Below the pieces are notes generated by a model. The model made no database searches. It saw only the letters and a program-made list of their open reading frames with translations, and was not told the DNA's origin. 64,000 nucleotides of DNA, from contig NZ_CP068230.1 in NCBI RefSeq assembly GCF_009183365.2, forward strand, positions 4,803,001 through 4,867,000, given 5' to 3'. Shown here in pieces: positions 8,270 to 19,200 of the stretch. The stretch comes from Shewanella algae (GTDB taxonomy: Bacteria > Pseudomonadota > Gammaproteobacteria > Enterobacterales > Shewanellaceae). Every line of letters starts with the position of its first letter. Positions within the stretch are counted from its first letter, which is position 1. The translations under genes and the position numbers were made by a program.

Positions 8270-9286
8270 ATGAAATCCAAATTAACCGGCATACTCTTGC
8301 TCTCTTGTTTGCTATTGGCTTTTGGCGCTTATTGCTGGCATCAGGCGGAACAGATAACTACTGACAACGCTTATATCCAGGGTGACATCATCCCGATAGC
8401 CCCCAAAGTTGCCGGCTATGTAGTGGAAGTTGCGGTGGATGACAACCAAAGAGTCAAGGCCGGTGAGCTACTGTTTCGTATTGATGACAGAGACTACCTT
8501 GCCCGCCTGGCTCAGGCCCAGGCCAGTGTTGCCGCCGCCTCGGCCCAATTGACCAGCCTGGAAGAAGAGTTGCGGCTGCAGAAAATCCTGATCGCCCAAG
8601 CCAGAGCAAAAGCCGAAGCCGCTGATGCCCAGAAAACACTGGCACGCCAGACACACGAACGCCATCTAAGATTGCTCAAGAGTCACTCGGTCAGCCAGTC
8701 CTTGGTAGATGAAAGCCGCGCCGCCATTACCGGAAGTGAAGCCTCTTTGGTCGCAGCCAAGGCGGAAATATCGGCCCAGACCCAGAGACTGGCTTTGTTG
8801 ACTGCCAAACAATCCAGCGCCCGAGCACAGCTACAGCAAGCTACCGCCAGCCAGGAGTTGGCCCAACTGGATCTGGACAACACCCGAGTTTTGGCTCCCT
8901 GCGACGGAGTCGTTGGCAATCGCCAACTCAGGGTGGGCCGTTACCTGCAACCCGGGGCCAGCATGCTGGATTTGGTCGGAGTCGACCGACTATGGCTGGT
9001 AGCCAACTTCAAGGAAACCGAGATTGCCAAGCTACAACCTAAACAAAGAGTGCACATAGCCGTTGATGGCTTTCCTGAGCTTAAGCTTCAAGGCAGCATA
9101 GATAGCCTGGCTCCCGGCAGTGGAGCCAGTTTCAGCCTTTTACCACCGGATAACGCCACAGGTAACTTTGTCCGTGTAGTCCAGAGAGTGCCGGTAAAAA
9201 TCCGTTTCGATGCCATGCTGGAGAACCAAGCATTACTGCCTGGGCTATCGGCCAGAGTTACTCTGATAACAGGAAGCACACAATGA
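8270..9286 (+). CDS. HlyD-family membrane fusion protein, EmrA-like
   Basis: The 338-residue periplasmic adaptor has one N-terminal membrane anchor (ILLLSCLLLAFGAYCW), the lipoyl half-motif around TDNAYIQGDIIPIAPKV, and an Ala/Gln-rich helical hairpin (about residues 80-205). The second lipoyl half VLAPCDGVVGNRQLRVGRYL and a beta-barrel domain follow. TTDNAYI is the usual start of EmrA-type proteins. It bridges the inner-membrane MFS pump encoded next (4-bp ATGA overlap) to an outer-membrane channel, which is not encoded here. RBS AAAGGAA precedes the ATG. Regulated by the divergent TetR gene by inference. Confidence 0.93.
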   Translation: MKSKLTGILLLSCLLLAFGAYCWHQAEQITTDNAYIQGDIIPIAPKVAGYVVEVAVDDNQRVKAGELLFRIDDRDYLARLAQAQASVAAASAQLTSLEEELRLQKILIAQARAKAEAADAQKTLARQTHERHLRLLKSHSVSQSLVDESRAAITGSEASLVAAKAEISAQTQRLALLTAKQSSARAQLQQATASQELAQLDLDNTRVLAPCDGVVGNRQLRVGRYLQPGASMLDLVGVDRLWLVANFKETEIAKLQPKQRVHIAVDGFPELKLQGSIDSLAPGSGASFSLLPPDNATGNFVRVVQRVPVKIRFDAMLENQALLPGLSARVTLITGSTQ

Positions 9287-10833
9287 AAGCCAGAGGCTGG
9301 GAACTGAGCCTGGCACTATTGCTGGCGGTATTGGTCGATGCCCTGTTGGGCTCTGCTCTGAACATGGGACGCTTGGATTTCATGGGTGATATTCAGGCAA
9401 GCCTGGACGAGTTCAACATGCTGGAAATCTGTTATCTGGGAGCCAGATTGAGCTGCTTTTTGCTGGCGCCTTGGTTACTGAGTAATGTCAGACCCTTGGT
9501 GTGCCTCAAGTTCACCTTGTTGCTGTTAATCTTGACGGCCATGTTGATGACATTGCAGCCGGCACTTTCCTGGCTCTATCTGCTGCGACTCATTCAGGGC
9601 GCTGCCGGTGGTCTGTTACTGGTGAACGCTCAAAGTATGTTATTCCGCCATTGTCTCAGACAACACCAACCCTCGCTGCAAGCCATCTTTGCCTGTGGTG
9701 CCGTAGTGGCCCCTGCGACTTTTATTGGCGGTGGTCAAGGCTGGGTGATAGATAGCCTCTCCTGGCATTGGCTATTTATTGCTGCTGTGCCTCTGGCATT
9801 GATGGCTCTGTTGACACTCGAGCTGCTGCCCACCACCGCAAATGGCGGACGAAAAACAAGGCGCCGCCATACACCAGGAGATTTCCCCAGCCTGTTGCTG
9901 GCACCATTGGCAATGTTTCCGCTCATGTATGTATTGCAGCAGGGAAACCGTTGGAACTGGTTTGACTCAGCTCACATAGGCCCGTTGTTACTTTTGGGAA
10001 GCCTGTCGCTGCTGGGTTTCTTTGTCCGGCAGCAGCGTCTGGTCACTCCCATGTTGTCTCTGTCTGTGTTTCAATATCGTGATTTTGCCTTCGGGCTTGG
10101 AGTCAGCCTGATAGCCGGAGCGGCATTATTCGGCAGTGCCAGCCTGATCTCGGGATTCAGTATAGGTGTACTCGGGCTTACGGCCACAGAAGCCGGCGGC
10201 ATGTTGGTTCAGAGTGGTTTTGCCTTTTTGTTTACCCTGGGCGTTGCTGCCTTTGTGATACAAGCACGGGGAGCTTCCCCAATAAGCACAATCCCCTTTG
10301 GATTGTTAGGTTTCATGCTGGCCATGTGGTTACTGGCAAACTCAGGCCCACAGAGCGGAATAGCAGATATGCTCCCGGCGGTCTTATTACGCGGATTCGC
10401 CATGGGCTGCCTGTTTTTGTCGCTGACACTTATCGCCCTTTCCTCTTTGCCCAAGGCCCGTATGACTCAAGGAGTGGCTCTGTTCAATTGCAGTCGTCAA
10501 TTGGGTGGACTGGTTGCGATAGCCGTGCTGAATCGCTTATTGGAAGTCAAAACCAAGGCCGGTGCCACAGCCCTTTCTGCTCATGTAACATCTGGCAGTG
10601 CTCCGCTGGCCAAGCAGCAACTGGCCGCCATGGGACAGCTGACAGCCGAGGGCATGGAGGGTATTTATGCCCAACAGTTAACCCAGGTACAATTGGCGGG
10701 TACATTGTGGCACCAAGCAAAAATTATCGCTTTTAACCAAGGATTTACTGCCTTGGTGATCATGTTTCTCTGTGCGCTGCCACTGGTTGTTTTGTTCAAA
10801 TTGGGACTGAAACGCAGCCCCTCATTGCGCTGA
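9283..10833 (+). CDS. MFS multidrug transporter, DHA2/EmrB-like
   Basis: The 516-residue protein has about 14 predicted membrane helices, the number expected for DHA2 pumps. Landmarks are YLLRLIQGAAGGLLLVNAQS (a motif C-like region) and a large loop of about 50 residues before the last helix. It begins inside the stop codon of the adaptor gene. EmrB-type pumps export hydrophobic compounds by proton antiport through an EmrA-linked channel. The first helix lacks an obvious acidic residue pair of classic EmrB and instead reads LSLALLLAVLVDALLGS, so the substrate range may differ. The end of the operon is near; no clear terminator is seen before the pirin gene. Confidence 0.9.
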   Translation: MKARGWELSLALLLAVLVDALLGSALNMGRLDFMGDIQASLDEFNMLEICYLGARLSCFLLAPWLLSNVRPLVCLKFTLLLLILTAMLMTLQPALSWLYLLRLIQGAAGGLLLVNAQSMLFRHCLRQHQPSLQAIFACGAVVAPATFIGGGQGWVIDSLSWHWLFIAAVPLALMALLTLELLPTTANGGRKTRRRHTPGDFPSLLLAPLAMFPLMYVLQQGNRWNWFDSAHIGPLLLLGSLSLLGFFVRQQRLVTPMLSLSVFQYRDFAFGLGVSLIAGAALFGSASLISGFSIGVLGLTATEAGGMLVQSGFAFLFTLGVAAFVIQARGASPISTIPFGLLGFMLAMWLLANSGPQSGIADMLPAVLLRGFAMGCLFLSLTLIALSSLPKARMTQGVALFNCSRQLGGLVAIAVLNRLLEVKTKAGATALSAHVTSGSAPLAKQQLAAMGQLTAEGMEGIYAQQLTQVQLAGTLWHQAKIIAFNQGFTALVIMFLCALPLVVLFKLGLKRSPSLR

Positions 10834-10902
10834 AACAGAGTGGTTGCCAAAGGCCGAGAAATAGTCGAATCTGGGTGGGTGACAACAGATAGGAGTCACC
10901 CA

Positions 10903-11796
10903 ATGAAGCCAAAAGAAGAGCAGCAAGCCAAACCAAGCGCCCCAGAACGCCTGGAGGCAAAAGAAAGTGATGTCGGCGGCATTCCGGTTGCCAGGGCCAT
11001 TCCCCAGAAAGCCAGGCGCCTGATAGGTCCTTGGTGCTTTCTCGACCATATTGGCCCGGCATCTTCAGGCCCCTTGATGGATGTAGGCCCCCATCCGCAC
11101 ATAGGTTTGCAAACCTTCACCTGGATGCTGGCCGGCGAAATATTGCACCGCGACAGCTTGGGAAGTCAGCAACTTATCCGCCCTGGACAAGTCAACCTGA
11201 TGACCGCTGGTCACGGCATTGCCCATACCGAAGAAGCGCAGCCGGGGCATGCTGAGTTACATGCGGCCCAGCTCTGGATTGCCCTTCCCGAAGCCCACAA
11301 AGATACCCAGCCCAGATTCGATCACTATGCCGACTTGCCTCGTTGGACCGAAGCCGGGGTCGACTTCACCCTGCTGATAGGTCAGTGGTTACAGCGCAAG
11401 TCTCCGGCAGTACATTTCTCTCCCATCATAGGTTTGGATCTCTTGAGCCATGATTCCGCCTTATTGAATCTGCCTTTGGATCCCAATTTCGAGTATGGCC
11501 TGATGCCACTCGAAGGCTGCATGCAAGTTGATGGTGAGCCCTTTGCCCAAGACACTTTGGCCTATCTTGGATTGAATCGCACCGAGGTTAGTCTGGAATT
11601 GGCGCCCGAAAGTCGGATTTTGCTGCTTGGCGGTACGCCGCTGGGAGAAGCCATCACCATCTGGTGGAATTTTGTTGGTCACAGCAAGGCTGAAATTGCC
11701 GCGGCTCAAGCGCAATGGCTGGCCGAAGATCCCCGCTTCGCAGCCGTGCCCGGCTACCGGGGTAAACGCCTGTTACCCCCGGCGATCCCCTGGTAA
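10903..11796 (+). CDS. pirin family protein
   Basis: The 297-residue start at 10903 (MKPKEEQQAKPS) has AGGAG 7 bases upstream; an in-frame ATG at 10840 lacks this. The N-terminal cupin carries the pirin metal ligands in PHPHIGLQT and GHGIAHTEE (His-His-His-Glu), preceded by GPWCFLDHIGP. The C-terminal cupin begins about residue 175 and includes LLGGTPLGEAITIWWNFVG. Pirins bind iron; some act as quercetin 2,3-dioxygenases and some as redox-sensing cofactors. Its position after the pump genes with a 69-bp gap suggests a separate or loosely coupled transcript. Confidence 0.93.
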   Translation: MKPKEEQQAKPSAPERLEAKESDVGGIPVARAIPQKARRLIGPWCFLDHIGPASSGPLMDVGPHPHIGLQTFTWMLAGEILHRDSLGSQQLIRPGQVNLMTAGHGIAHTEEAQPGHAELHAAQLWIALPEAHKDTQPRFDHYADLPRWTEAGVDFTLLIGQWLQRKSPAVHFSPIIGLDLLSHDSALLNLPLDPNFEYGLMPLEGCMQVDGEPFAQDTLAYLGLNRTEVSLELAPESRILLLGGTPLGEAITIWWNFVGHSKAEIAAAQAQWLAEDPRFAAVPGYRGKRLLPPAIPW

Positions 11797-11826
11797 TCAA
11801 TCTTTTGGCTCAAGGATGGGCACACT

Positions 11827-12318
11827 ATGATGCTTGAATTCACACCTCAGTCCCAATTGTCGGCCTCAATGGCCACGGCCGCAGACACAGCTTTTATCCA
11901 AAAAGTCTTCAACTCCTGCCGCAGTTATTTTCTGCATCTGAGCCTACCCGAGGAGATGGCTCAGGTGCTGTTGTTACAACAGTTTCAGCTGCAACAAGCC
12001 TGGTTCCAGAATCACTATCCCAATGCCATTACCCAAATACTCCGGGTGCAAGAGCAAGCGGCAGGAATACTCACCCTAAACACGGGTACTGATGCACTGC
12101 ATATTCTGGATATGGCTTTGTTACCTGAGTATCGGGGACAAGGCCTGGGCAGCGAATTGCTGAACGCCATTCAATCTCTGGCCCAGCTAAAACAACTGGC
12201 GGTATCCCTGATGGTCGCCAGGGACAATCCGCAAGCGAAAAAACTGTACTTGAACAAAGGCTTTGTTACCCAGGATGTTACCGAGACTCACGAATTGATG
12301 CGCTGGCACTGCCACTAA
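11827..12318 (+). CDS. GNAT-family N-acetyltransferase
   Basis: The 163-residue protein shows the acetyl-CoA binding motif A of GNATs as LLPEYRGQGLGSELLNAI, followed by a helix and the motif B segment DNPQAKKLYLNKGF. Substrate is not deducible. Two ATGs are adjacent (11827 and 11830); AAGGA lies upstream at a usable spacing. It follows pirin by 30 bp, so the two are probably one transcript. The N-terminal 60 residues are helical and resemble those of uncharacterised GNATs found near tail-collar protein genes, as here, though that link is only an impression. Confidence 0.88.
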   Translation: MMLEFTPQSQLSASMATAADTAFIQKVFNSCRSYFLHLSLPEEMAQVLLLQQFQLQQAWFQNHYPNAITQILRVQEQAAGILTLNTGTDALHILDMALLPEYRGQGLGSELLNAIQSLAQLKQLAVSLMVARDNPQAKKLYLNKGFVTQDVTETHELMRWHCH

Positions 12319-12539
12319 GTACCAGCTGCTGGCCTGCAAAGATACAACTTACCTCCCTCCGCAATTCTCTGCCAACCACCCAATCAAAGTTAAAATCCAG
12401 TAACAAACTTGTTATTTCCAGACTTGTGTACCAGTGTTTATGGAGACCAGTCACTGCCTCGCAGCGACACCTCTAGGTAAATGGACATCATCAAGAGGGC
12501 TTGCTCAAGCCAAGCCTTCATTTTCAAGGAGTGAATATC

Positions 12540-13115
12540 ATGGCAGACAACTTTATCGGCGAAATTCGTATGGTGGGCTTCAACTATGCTCCGCCAGGTT
12601 GGGCACTGTGCGACGGACAGACAATAAGCATTGCCAGTAATACGGCTTTATTCTCTTTATTGGGCACTATGTATGGCGGTGATGGAGTAAGCACTTTTAA
12701 GCTGCCGGATCTTCGCGGCCGGGTACCCGTCAGCTTTGGCCAGAGTCCAGGCACCAGTTTATACAACCAAGGGCAGATGCTTGGAGCCGAGGATACCAAT
12801 CTGACAATAGCCCAGTTGCCCGCCCATAACCACGCCATTGACTCAATCAATGCCAGTGTCAGCCCACTGGCATCCACCGGCAGCGGCACCACTGATGAGC
12901 CTGGTCCCAATACGGTACCGGCCAAGATTGCCAGCGGTCTCAATGCGCTGGAAGCATACAGCACCACGGCGGACACCAGTATGCAACCGTCACCAGTCAG
13001 CTTGGATGGCAACACAAACACAACGGGCAACAGTGACACTGTCGACTTGCGCCAGCCGTTAACCGTGGTGAACTTCATCATTGCCTTACAAGGCATTTAC
13101 CCTCCCAGAACATAA
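12540..13115 (+). CDS. phage tail-collar domain protein (microcystin-dependent protein/MdpB-like)
   Basis: The 191-residue product starts at MADNFIGEIRMVGFNYAP with AAGGAG 9 bases upstream. The tail-collar fold is recognised from PPGWALCDGQTISIASN, the loop LFSLLGTMYGGDGVSTFKLP and DLRGRVPVSFGQ; the second half reads AQLPAHNHAI and ends in VNFIIALQGIYP. In phages the collar domain joins the tail fibre. Free-standing bacterial copies are common, often in pairs or triplets, and their role is unclear. No other phage gene is nearby, so this is not evidence of a prophage. It is followed by a long hairpin and the giant surface protein gene. Confidence 0.9.
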   Translation: MADNFIGEIRMVGFNYAPPGWALCDGQTISIASNTALFSLLGTMYGGDGVSTFKLPDLRGRVPVSFGQSPGTSLYNQGQMLGAEDTNLTIAQLPAHNHAIDSINASVSPLASTGSGTTDEPGPNTVPAKIASGLNALEAYSTTADTSMQPSPVSLDGNTNTTGNSDTVDLRQPLTVVNFIIALQGIYPPRT

Positions 13116-13125
13116 AGCATCACAA

Positions 13126-13164
13126 TCAACGGCAGTTGGAAGTGTGCTTTCCTGCTGCCGTTGA
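13126..13164 (+). other. long interrupted hairpin between tail-collar gene and giant surface gene
   Basis: TCAACGGCAG (13126-13135) is perfectly complementary to CTGCCGTTGA (13155-13164), with further inner pairing of GGAAG and CTTTCC. There is no T-run after it, so it is not a standard terminator. It may be a processing or stabilising element in a joint transcript. Confidence 0.5.
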
Positions 13165-13206
13165 ATTGCTCAAGCTAACACCGGACTATTCAGGGCTGCC
13201 AAAACC

Positions 13207-16200
13207 ATGAACTCTTTAATACGGATATTAAGCCTGGTGACATTGTTGCTGTTGCCATTTGTACAAGCAAAGAGTGTCACCGAACCAGGGACAAAGGCTG
13301 AGCTCATCTTGGTCGATGCCACAATCTCTCAATATCAAACCTTGCTGGAACAGGCATCTACCACGGCCCTCACCTCTAAACCCATTACCGAACTGACCGA
13401 ACTCAACGCCTTGATAGCCCAAGACAAGAAGTACTCGGGTTTACACTTGATCACTCACGGTCAAAGCGGCAAAATACTGTTGGCAGGCCACAAGTTGGCG
13501 CCGCGGGAACTAGCCACCCAGTTGGATCAACTGCTACTACCGGGTGCCCCCCTCTATCTGTACGCCTGTAACTTGGCTCAGGATCCAAAGGGCCAAGCCT
13601 TTGTCGATAATCTGGCCTCGATTTTAGCCCGGCCCGTATTGGCCTCAACCAACGCCACAGGCAACAAGCGTCTTGGCGGTGATTGGCAACTCGAATACTC
13701 CACCTCCTCGACCATGGCTGCCAGAACATTGTTTTCCGGTGACGTGAGAGGATTTAATACGCTATTGTCCAACACAGCTTACGAATTCTCCGACGGTGAT
13801 GCGGTTACCCTCACCAATGCCGCCTCTGCACTCGCCAATGACAGCACCTTTACCCTGGAAATGTGGGCCAATTTTTCCAGCACCTCAGGCATCATCAATC
13901 TGATGGATATTACCGGCTCACTCGATGCCGGTGGTTTTATCATATATAACAATACAATGACGGTTGATCTGAGCGGCGACTTCAGCTCTTTGACCCAAAG
14001 TAATCCAATCACTATTTCAACCAATGTCTGGTATCACTTTGCTTTTATCTTCAACAACGGCCAGTGGGATTTTTATCTGGATGGCCAAGCCACAGGTATT
14101 GGTGTTGCCGACATGGGTGGCAACAACACAGTGCCGGATTATCAAGCGGCAAACGTCAACAACCTGGTCGCCGGTCGTCAAAATCATGGTGCGGTAAACA
14201 ACTTTACCGGCAAAATAGATGACATCCGCCTTTGGAGCACGGCGCGGACTCAAACCGAAATTCAAAATAACCGCCAGCTCGAGCTGGCGGGCAATGAAAC
14301 CGGCTTGATTGGCTACTGGAAACTCAACGAAACCAGCGGCACAGTTGTCAATGACAGCCAAACCAATGGTTCCATACTCCAGGGAAGCAGCAGTGGTGTT
14401 ACATTGGGTGTCACTGGAGCCTTCAGCGGTAATCAAAGCCCAACAGATATCTCGCTTTCCAACAACTCCGTCAGCCAAAGCGGCGGCAGCAATGCTGTGG
14501 TGGGCACCCTGACAACCACGGATGCCGATGTTGGTGACAGTTTCAGTTATGCCTTGATTGCCGGTAGTGGTGACACCAACAATGGCAGCTTCAATCTCAG
14601 TGGTGATTCCCTCAGAGCCAACAATGCCTCCACCTTGGTTGGCGGTAGTTATAGCATCCGGGTGCAGACGACAGATTCAGGCAATGCCACATTTGAAAAA
14701 GCCTTTAGCATCACAGTGGTGGATGACCTTGCTCCGGAAGTGACCGGAATTACTATCGATGGCTCACCCGCAGATACCGCAACCAGCATCAGTTACACAG
14801 TTAGTTTCAATGAATTGGCCAATAATATCTCGACCGACGACTTTAACCTGACCAACACTGGCTCTGCCGCAGGTAATATTGCGTCGGTATCCGCCAGCTC
14901 AGGCACCAGCGTTACTGTAACTATCAACAATATCAGCGGTAACGGTTCGCTGCGCCTGGATCTGAAAGCAGCAACCAACATCAGCGATGCTCAGGCCAAC
15001 AGTGGGCCGGCAGCCTACACCTCTGGCGATGTTCATACTGTTGCCGTCCCTACTGTTCCCGGAGCCCCCATCATAGGCACAGCATCTGCCTTGGATGGTC
15101 AAGCCGTGGTCAACTTCTCGGCGCCGGCAAGTGATGGTGGTTCTGCGATTACCTCATACCAAGTGACTTCATCTCCAGGCGGGATCACCGCCAGTGGCGC
15201 CAACTCGCCAATAGGGGTTGCAGGACTGACCAACGGCACGAGTTATACCTTTACTGTGCAGGCCATCAATGCCGTGGGTACAAGCTCGCCATCCGCACCA
15301 TCCAACTCGGTAGTCCCAAAGGCAAACCAGACCATCAGCTTCAACAACCCGGGGGCGCAGGACTTTGGCACCACGCCAACCCTTGCGGCCACCGCCAGCT
15401 CAGGGCTGACGCCTGTGTTCAGCTCCAGTACCTCTGGGGTCTGTACCATCACGGCCTCCGGCACCTTAACCTTTGTCACCACGGGTAATTGCAGTATCGA
15501 TGCTGATCAGCCCGGAGACAGCAGCTACAATGCGGCGCCCACAGTGACCCAGGGCTTTACGGTCAATGCCGTGGTGCCCGGAGCGCCCACGTCCGTCAAC
15601 GCCGTTGCCTCTGATGCCAGCGCCACAGTCAGTTTCAGTGCCCCGGCAAGTACCGGCGGCGCGGCGATCAGCAGTTACACAGTCACCTCAAGCCAGGGTG
15701 GTTTCACCGCCAGCGGTACTGGTTCGCCACTGACAGTTAGCGGCCTGAGCAACGGCACCGACTATAGCTTTACTGTCAGCGCCAACAACACAGCGGGTAC
15801 GGGCCCGGCCTCAAGCCCCTCCAATACTGTGACCCCCAAGGCAAACCAGACCATCAGCTTCAGCAACCCGGGGGCGCAGAGCTTTGACAGCGCGCCCACA
15901 CTCACAGCCACCGCCAGCTCAGGGCTAACACCTGTGTTCAGCTCCAGTACCACTGGGGTCTGTACCATCTCGGCCTCCGGCACCTTAACCTTTGTCACCA
16001 CGGGTAATTGCAGTATCGATGCCGATCAGCCCGGAGACAGCAGCTACAATGCGGCGCCCACAGTGACCCAGAGCTTTACGGTCAATGCCGTGGTGCCCGG
16101 AGCGCCCACGTCGGTCAGCGCCGTTGCCTCTGACGCCAGCGCCACGGTCAGTTTCAGCGCCCCGGCAAGTACCGGCGGCGCGGCGATCAGCAGTTACACA

Positions 16201-19200
16201 GTCACCTCAAGCCCGGGAGGCCTCACCGCCAGCGGCGCCGGCTCTCCACTGACAGTCAGCGGCCTGAGCAATGGCACCGACTATAGCTTTACGGTTAGCG
16301 CCAGCAACACAGCAGGCACGGGCCCGACTTCAAGCCCCTCCAATACCGTAACCCCCAAGGCAAGCCAGAGCATTAGCTTCAACAACCCGGGGGCGCAGAG
16401 TTTTGGTACCACGCCAACCCTTACGGCCACAGCCAGTTCAGGGCTGACGCCAGTGTTCAGCTCCAACAGCACTGGAGTCTGTACCATCACAACTACCGGC
16501 ACTCTCAGCTTTGTCAGTGCGGGCAGTTGCAGCATTAACGCCGACCAAGCCGGGGACAGCGGCTACAATGCGGCGCCTACTGTGACCCAGAGCTTTACAG
16601 TCAATGCTGTGGTGCCCGGCGCGCCGATGTCTGTCAACGCCGTTGCCTCTGATGCCAGCGCCACAGTCAGTTTCAGTGCCCCGGCAAGTACCGGCGGCGC
16701 GGCGATCAGCAGTTACACAGTCACCTCAAGCCCGGGCGGCCTCACCGCCAGCGGCACCACCTCACCGCTGACGGTTAGCGGTCTGAGCAACGGCACCGGC
16801 TACAGCTTTACCGTCAGCGCCAGCAACATCGCAGGCACAGGCCCGGCCTCAAGCCCCTCCAATACGGTAACCCCAGAGCCGGATAACAAGGCCCCCAGTA
16901 TTTCAGGTACTCCAGCCGGCAGCGTAGATCAGGATAGCTATTACAGCTTTATCCCCACGGCCACAGATCCGGATCAGGATCCTCTGACGTTCAGCATCAG
17001 CAACAAACCGGCCTGGGCCAGTTTCAACACGGCAAGCGGCGAGCTCAGTGGTACTCCACTGCGGGAGCATGTAGGCGTTAGTGACAACATCATTATCCGA
17101 GTCACGGATGGTGCGCTCAGTACAGATTTGGCGCCCTTTAGTGTGGAAGTAAAGGCTGTCAATCAAGCGCCACAGGCCAACCACGACCGGATAACCCAAG
17201 ACTTCAGCCAGGAAAATATCTATTTGCTCGATGTACTGGCCAACGACAGTGACCCAGATGACGATCCACTGACGATTGTGGATATCAGCACCAGTCTGGG
17301 CACTGCTACTGTACTGGGAGATAAGCTGCAACTGACAGTGCCGGAAAACTTCAATGGTCAGGTGCGACTCAGCTACAGCATCACGGACGGAGAGTTTTAT
17401 GACAGTGCCAAGGTAAGCTTCAGCATAGAAGGCAGTAATCCAGAAGCCCCTGTCATCAATATCCCGGCCGATGTCACAGCCAACGCCACAGGTCTGTTTA
17501 CCCGGGTAAACTTGGGTCGGGTCGGCGCCATCGACAGCGATGACAACCCCATTCCGGTATCCTTGTTGAACGGCTTCCCGTTTTTTGCTCCCGGCCAACA
17601 TTTGGCTTACTGGAAAACCACAGATGGTAAGGGGGTAAGTGCCACAGCGTCGCAGTTGGTTACCGTGTACCCCAGGATTAACCTGGGAGCCTCAAAAACT
17701 GTCGCCAACTTCACTCGGGTGCAGGTGCCGGTTTTACTCAACGGCTCGGCCCCCGAGTATCCGATGGAAATCCGCTACAGTGTCAGCGGCGATGCGATTG
17801 CAGGTCAAGACCATGATCTCGCAAGCGGAAGCCTGCTCTTGAGTCAGGGAATGTCCACCAGCCTGGAGTTCAATGTTTTTGCCGACTTGACCGCCGGGCA
17901 ACAAAAATCGCTGACAATCACCCTGGACGACGGCCAAAACCCCGGGCACAACGCCGCTACTGAAATACGCATCAGTAACAATAATCTGGCGCCCAACCTC
18001 AGCTTGAGCGCCAGTCAACAGGGTGAAATGCGCTCCAGTGTCAGCAGCTCGGATGGCTTGGTAACGGTAACGGCAGAAGTCGCTGACCCCAACCCGGCAG
18101 ACAATATCAGCCTCAGTTGGTCCAGCGAGCCAGCGATGACAAACCTCTCGACCTCTGCAAACGAGTTCACCTTTGACCCCGCAACGCTGGCTCCAGGGAT
18201 TATGACTCTGACATTGAACGCCATGGATGATGGTTCCCCCCAACTGGGAAGCAGCAAGAGTCTCAAGCTATTGCTGCTGGCACAGCTACCGGCTCTTGGG
18301 GAAACAGACGCCAACAACAACCGTTTACCGGATAGTGCCGAAGGCTATGGCGATCCGGACGGCAATGGTATTCCGGCCTATCTGCAGGGCGATCACCCTT
18401 GTAATGTAATCCCCGAACAGCTCAGCCGTCCCAATAGCTACCTGGCCGAGGCGCAACCCGGCATCTGCTCCCGTAAGGGGCTGCTAAGTCTACAGCGGCT
18501 GGATAACGGTATTGAGCTGGAAGATGGCTCAATGTTGCCAGATGACAGTGAAGGGAAAATTGTCGGAGGTTTATTCGACTTCGAACTCGAGGGCAGTGAG
18601 TATGGCGGCAATGTCAGCATAGTGATCCCGCAAGTTCAGGCGATACCGGCACAAGCTCAATACCGTAAATATGTCGCTTCCGGCTGGCAGGAGTTTGTAA
18701 CAGATGCCAACAACCAGATATTTAGCAGCGCGGGAGAACCCGGATATTGTCCACCAATGGGTGATGCCAGCTGGCAGAGTGGCCTTACTGAAGGTCATTG
18801 GTGTGTGCAACTGCTTATTCAGGATGGTGGCCCCAACGACGGTGACGGCCAAGCTAATGGCACCATAGTCGACCCGGGCGGCGTTGCCGTGAAGCTGTCA
18901 GCCAACCAAGCCCCCATAGCCCAGGCTGACAGCTTTAGTTTGCCATGGAATCAGCAACATCTGCTGGACGTACTGGCCAACGATAATGATGCCGATAACG
19001 ACAGCCTCTATCTGGTGCAGGCCAGTGTCTCTATCGGTGAGATCAGTGTCAGTGACGACAAGCTCAGCCTGATGTACACGCCGCCGGAAGACTTTATCGG
19101 CAACGCGCAGCTGAGTTATACCGTCAGCGACGGCATGGGTGGTACGGCAATGAGCCATGCAGAGCTGGTTGTCTTTTACAACAGGGCACCAGTGGTGAAT

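Noticed and set aside
12540..13115. Prophage remnant, because of the tail-collar domain
   Set aside because: No other phage gene is nearby. Free-standing collar-domain proteins are common in bacterial chromosomes.
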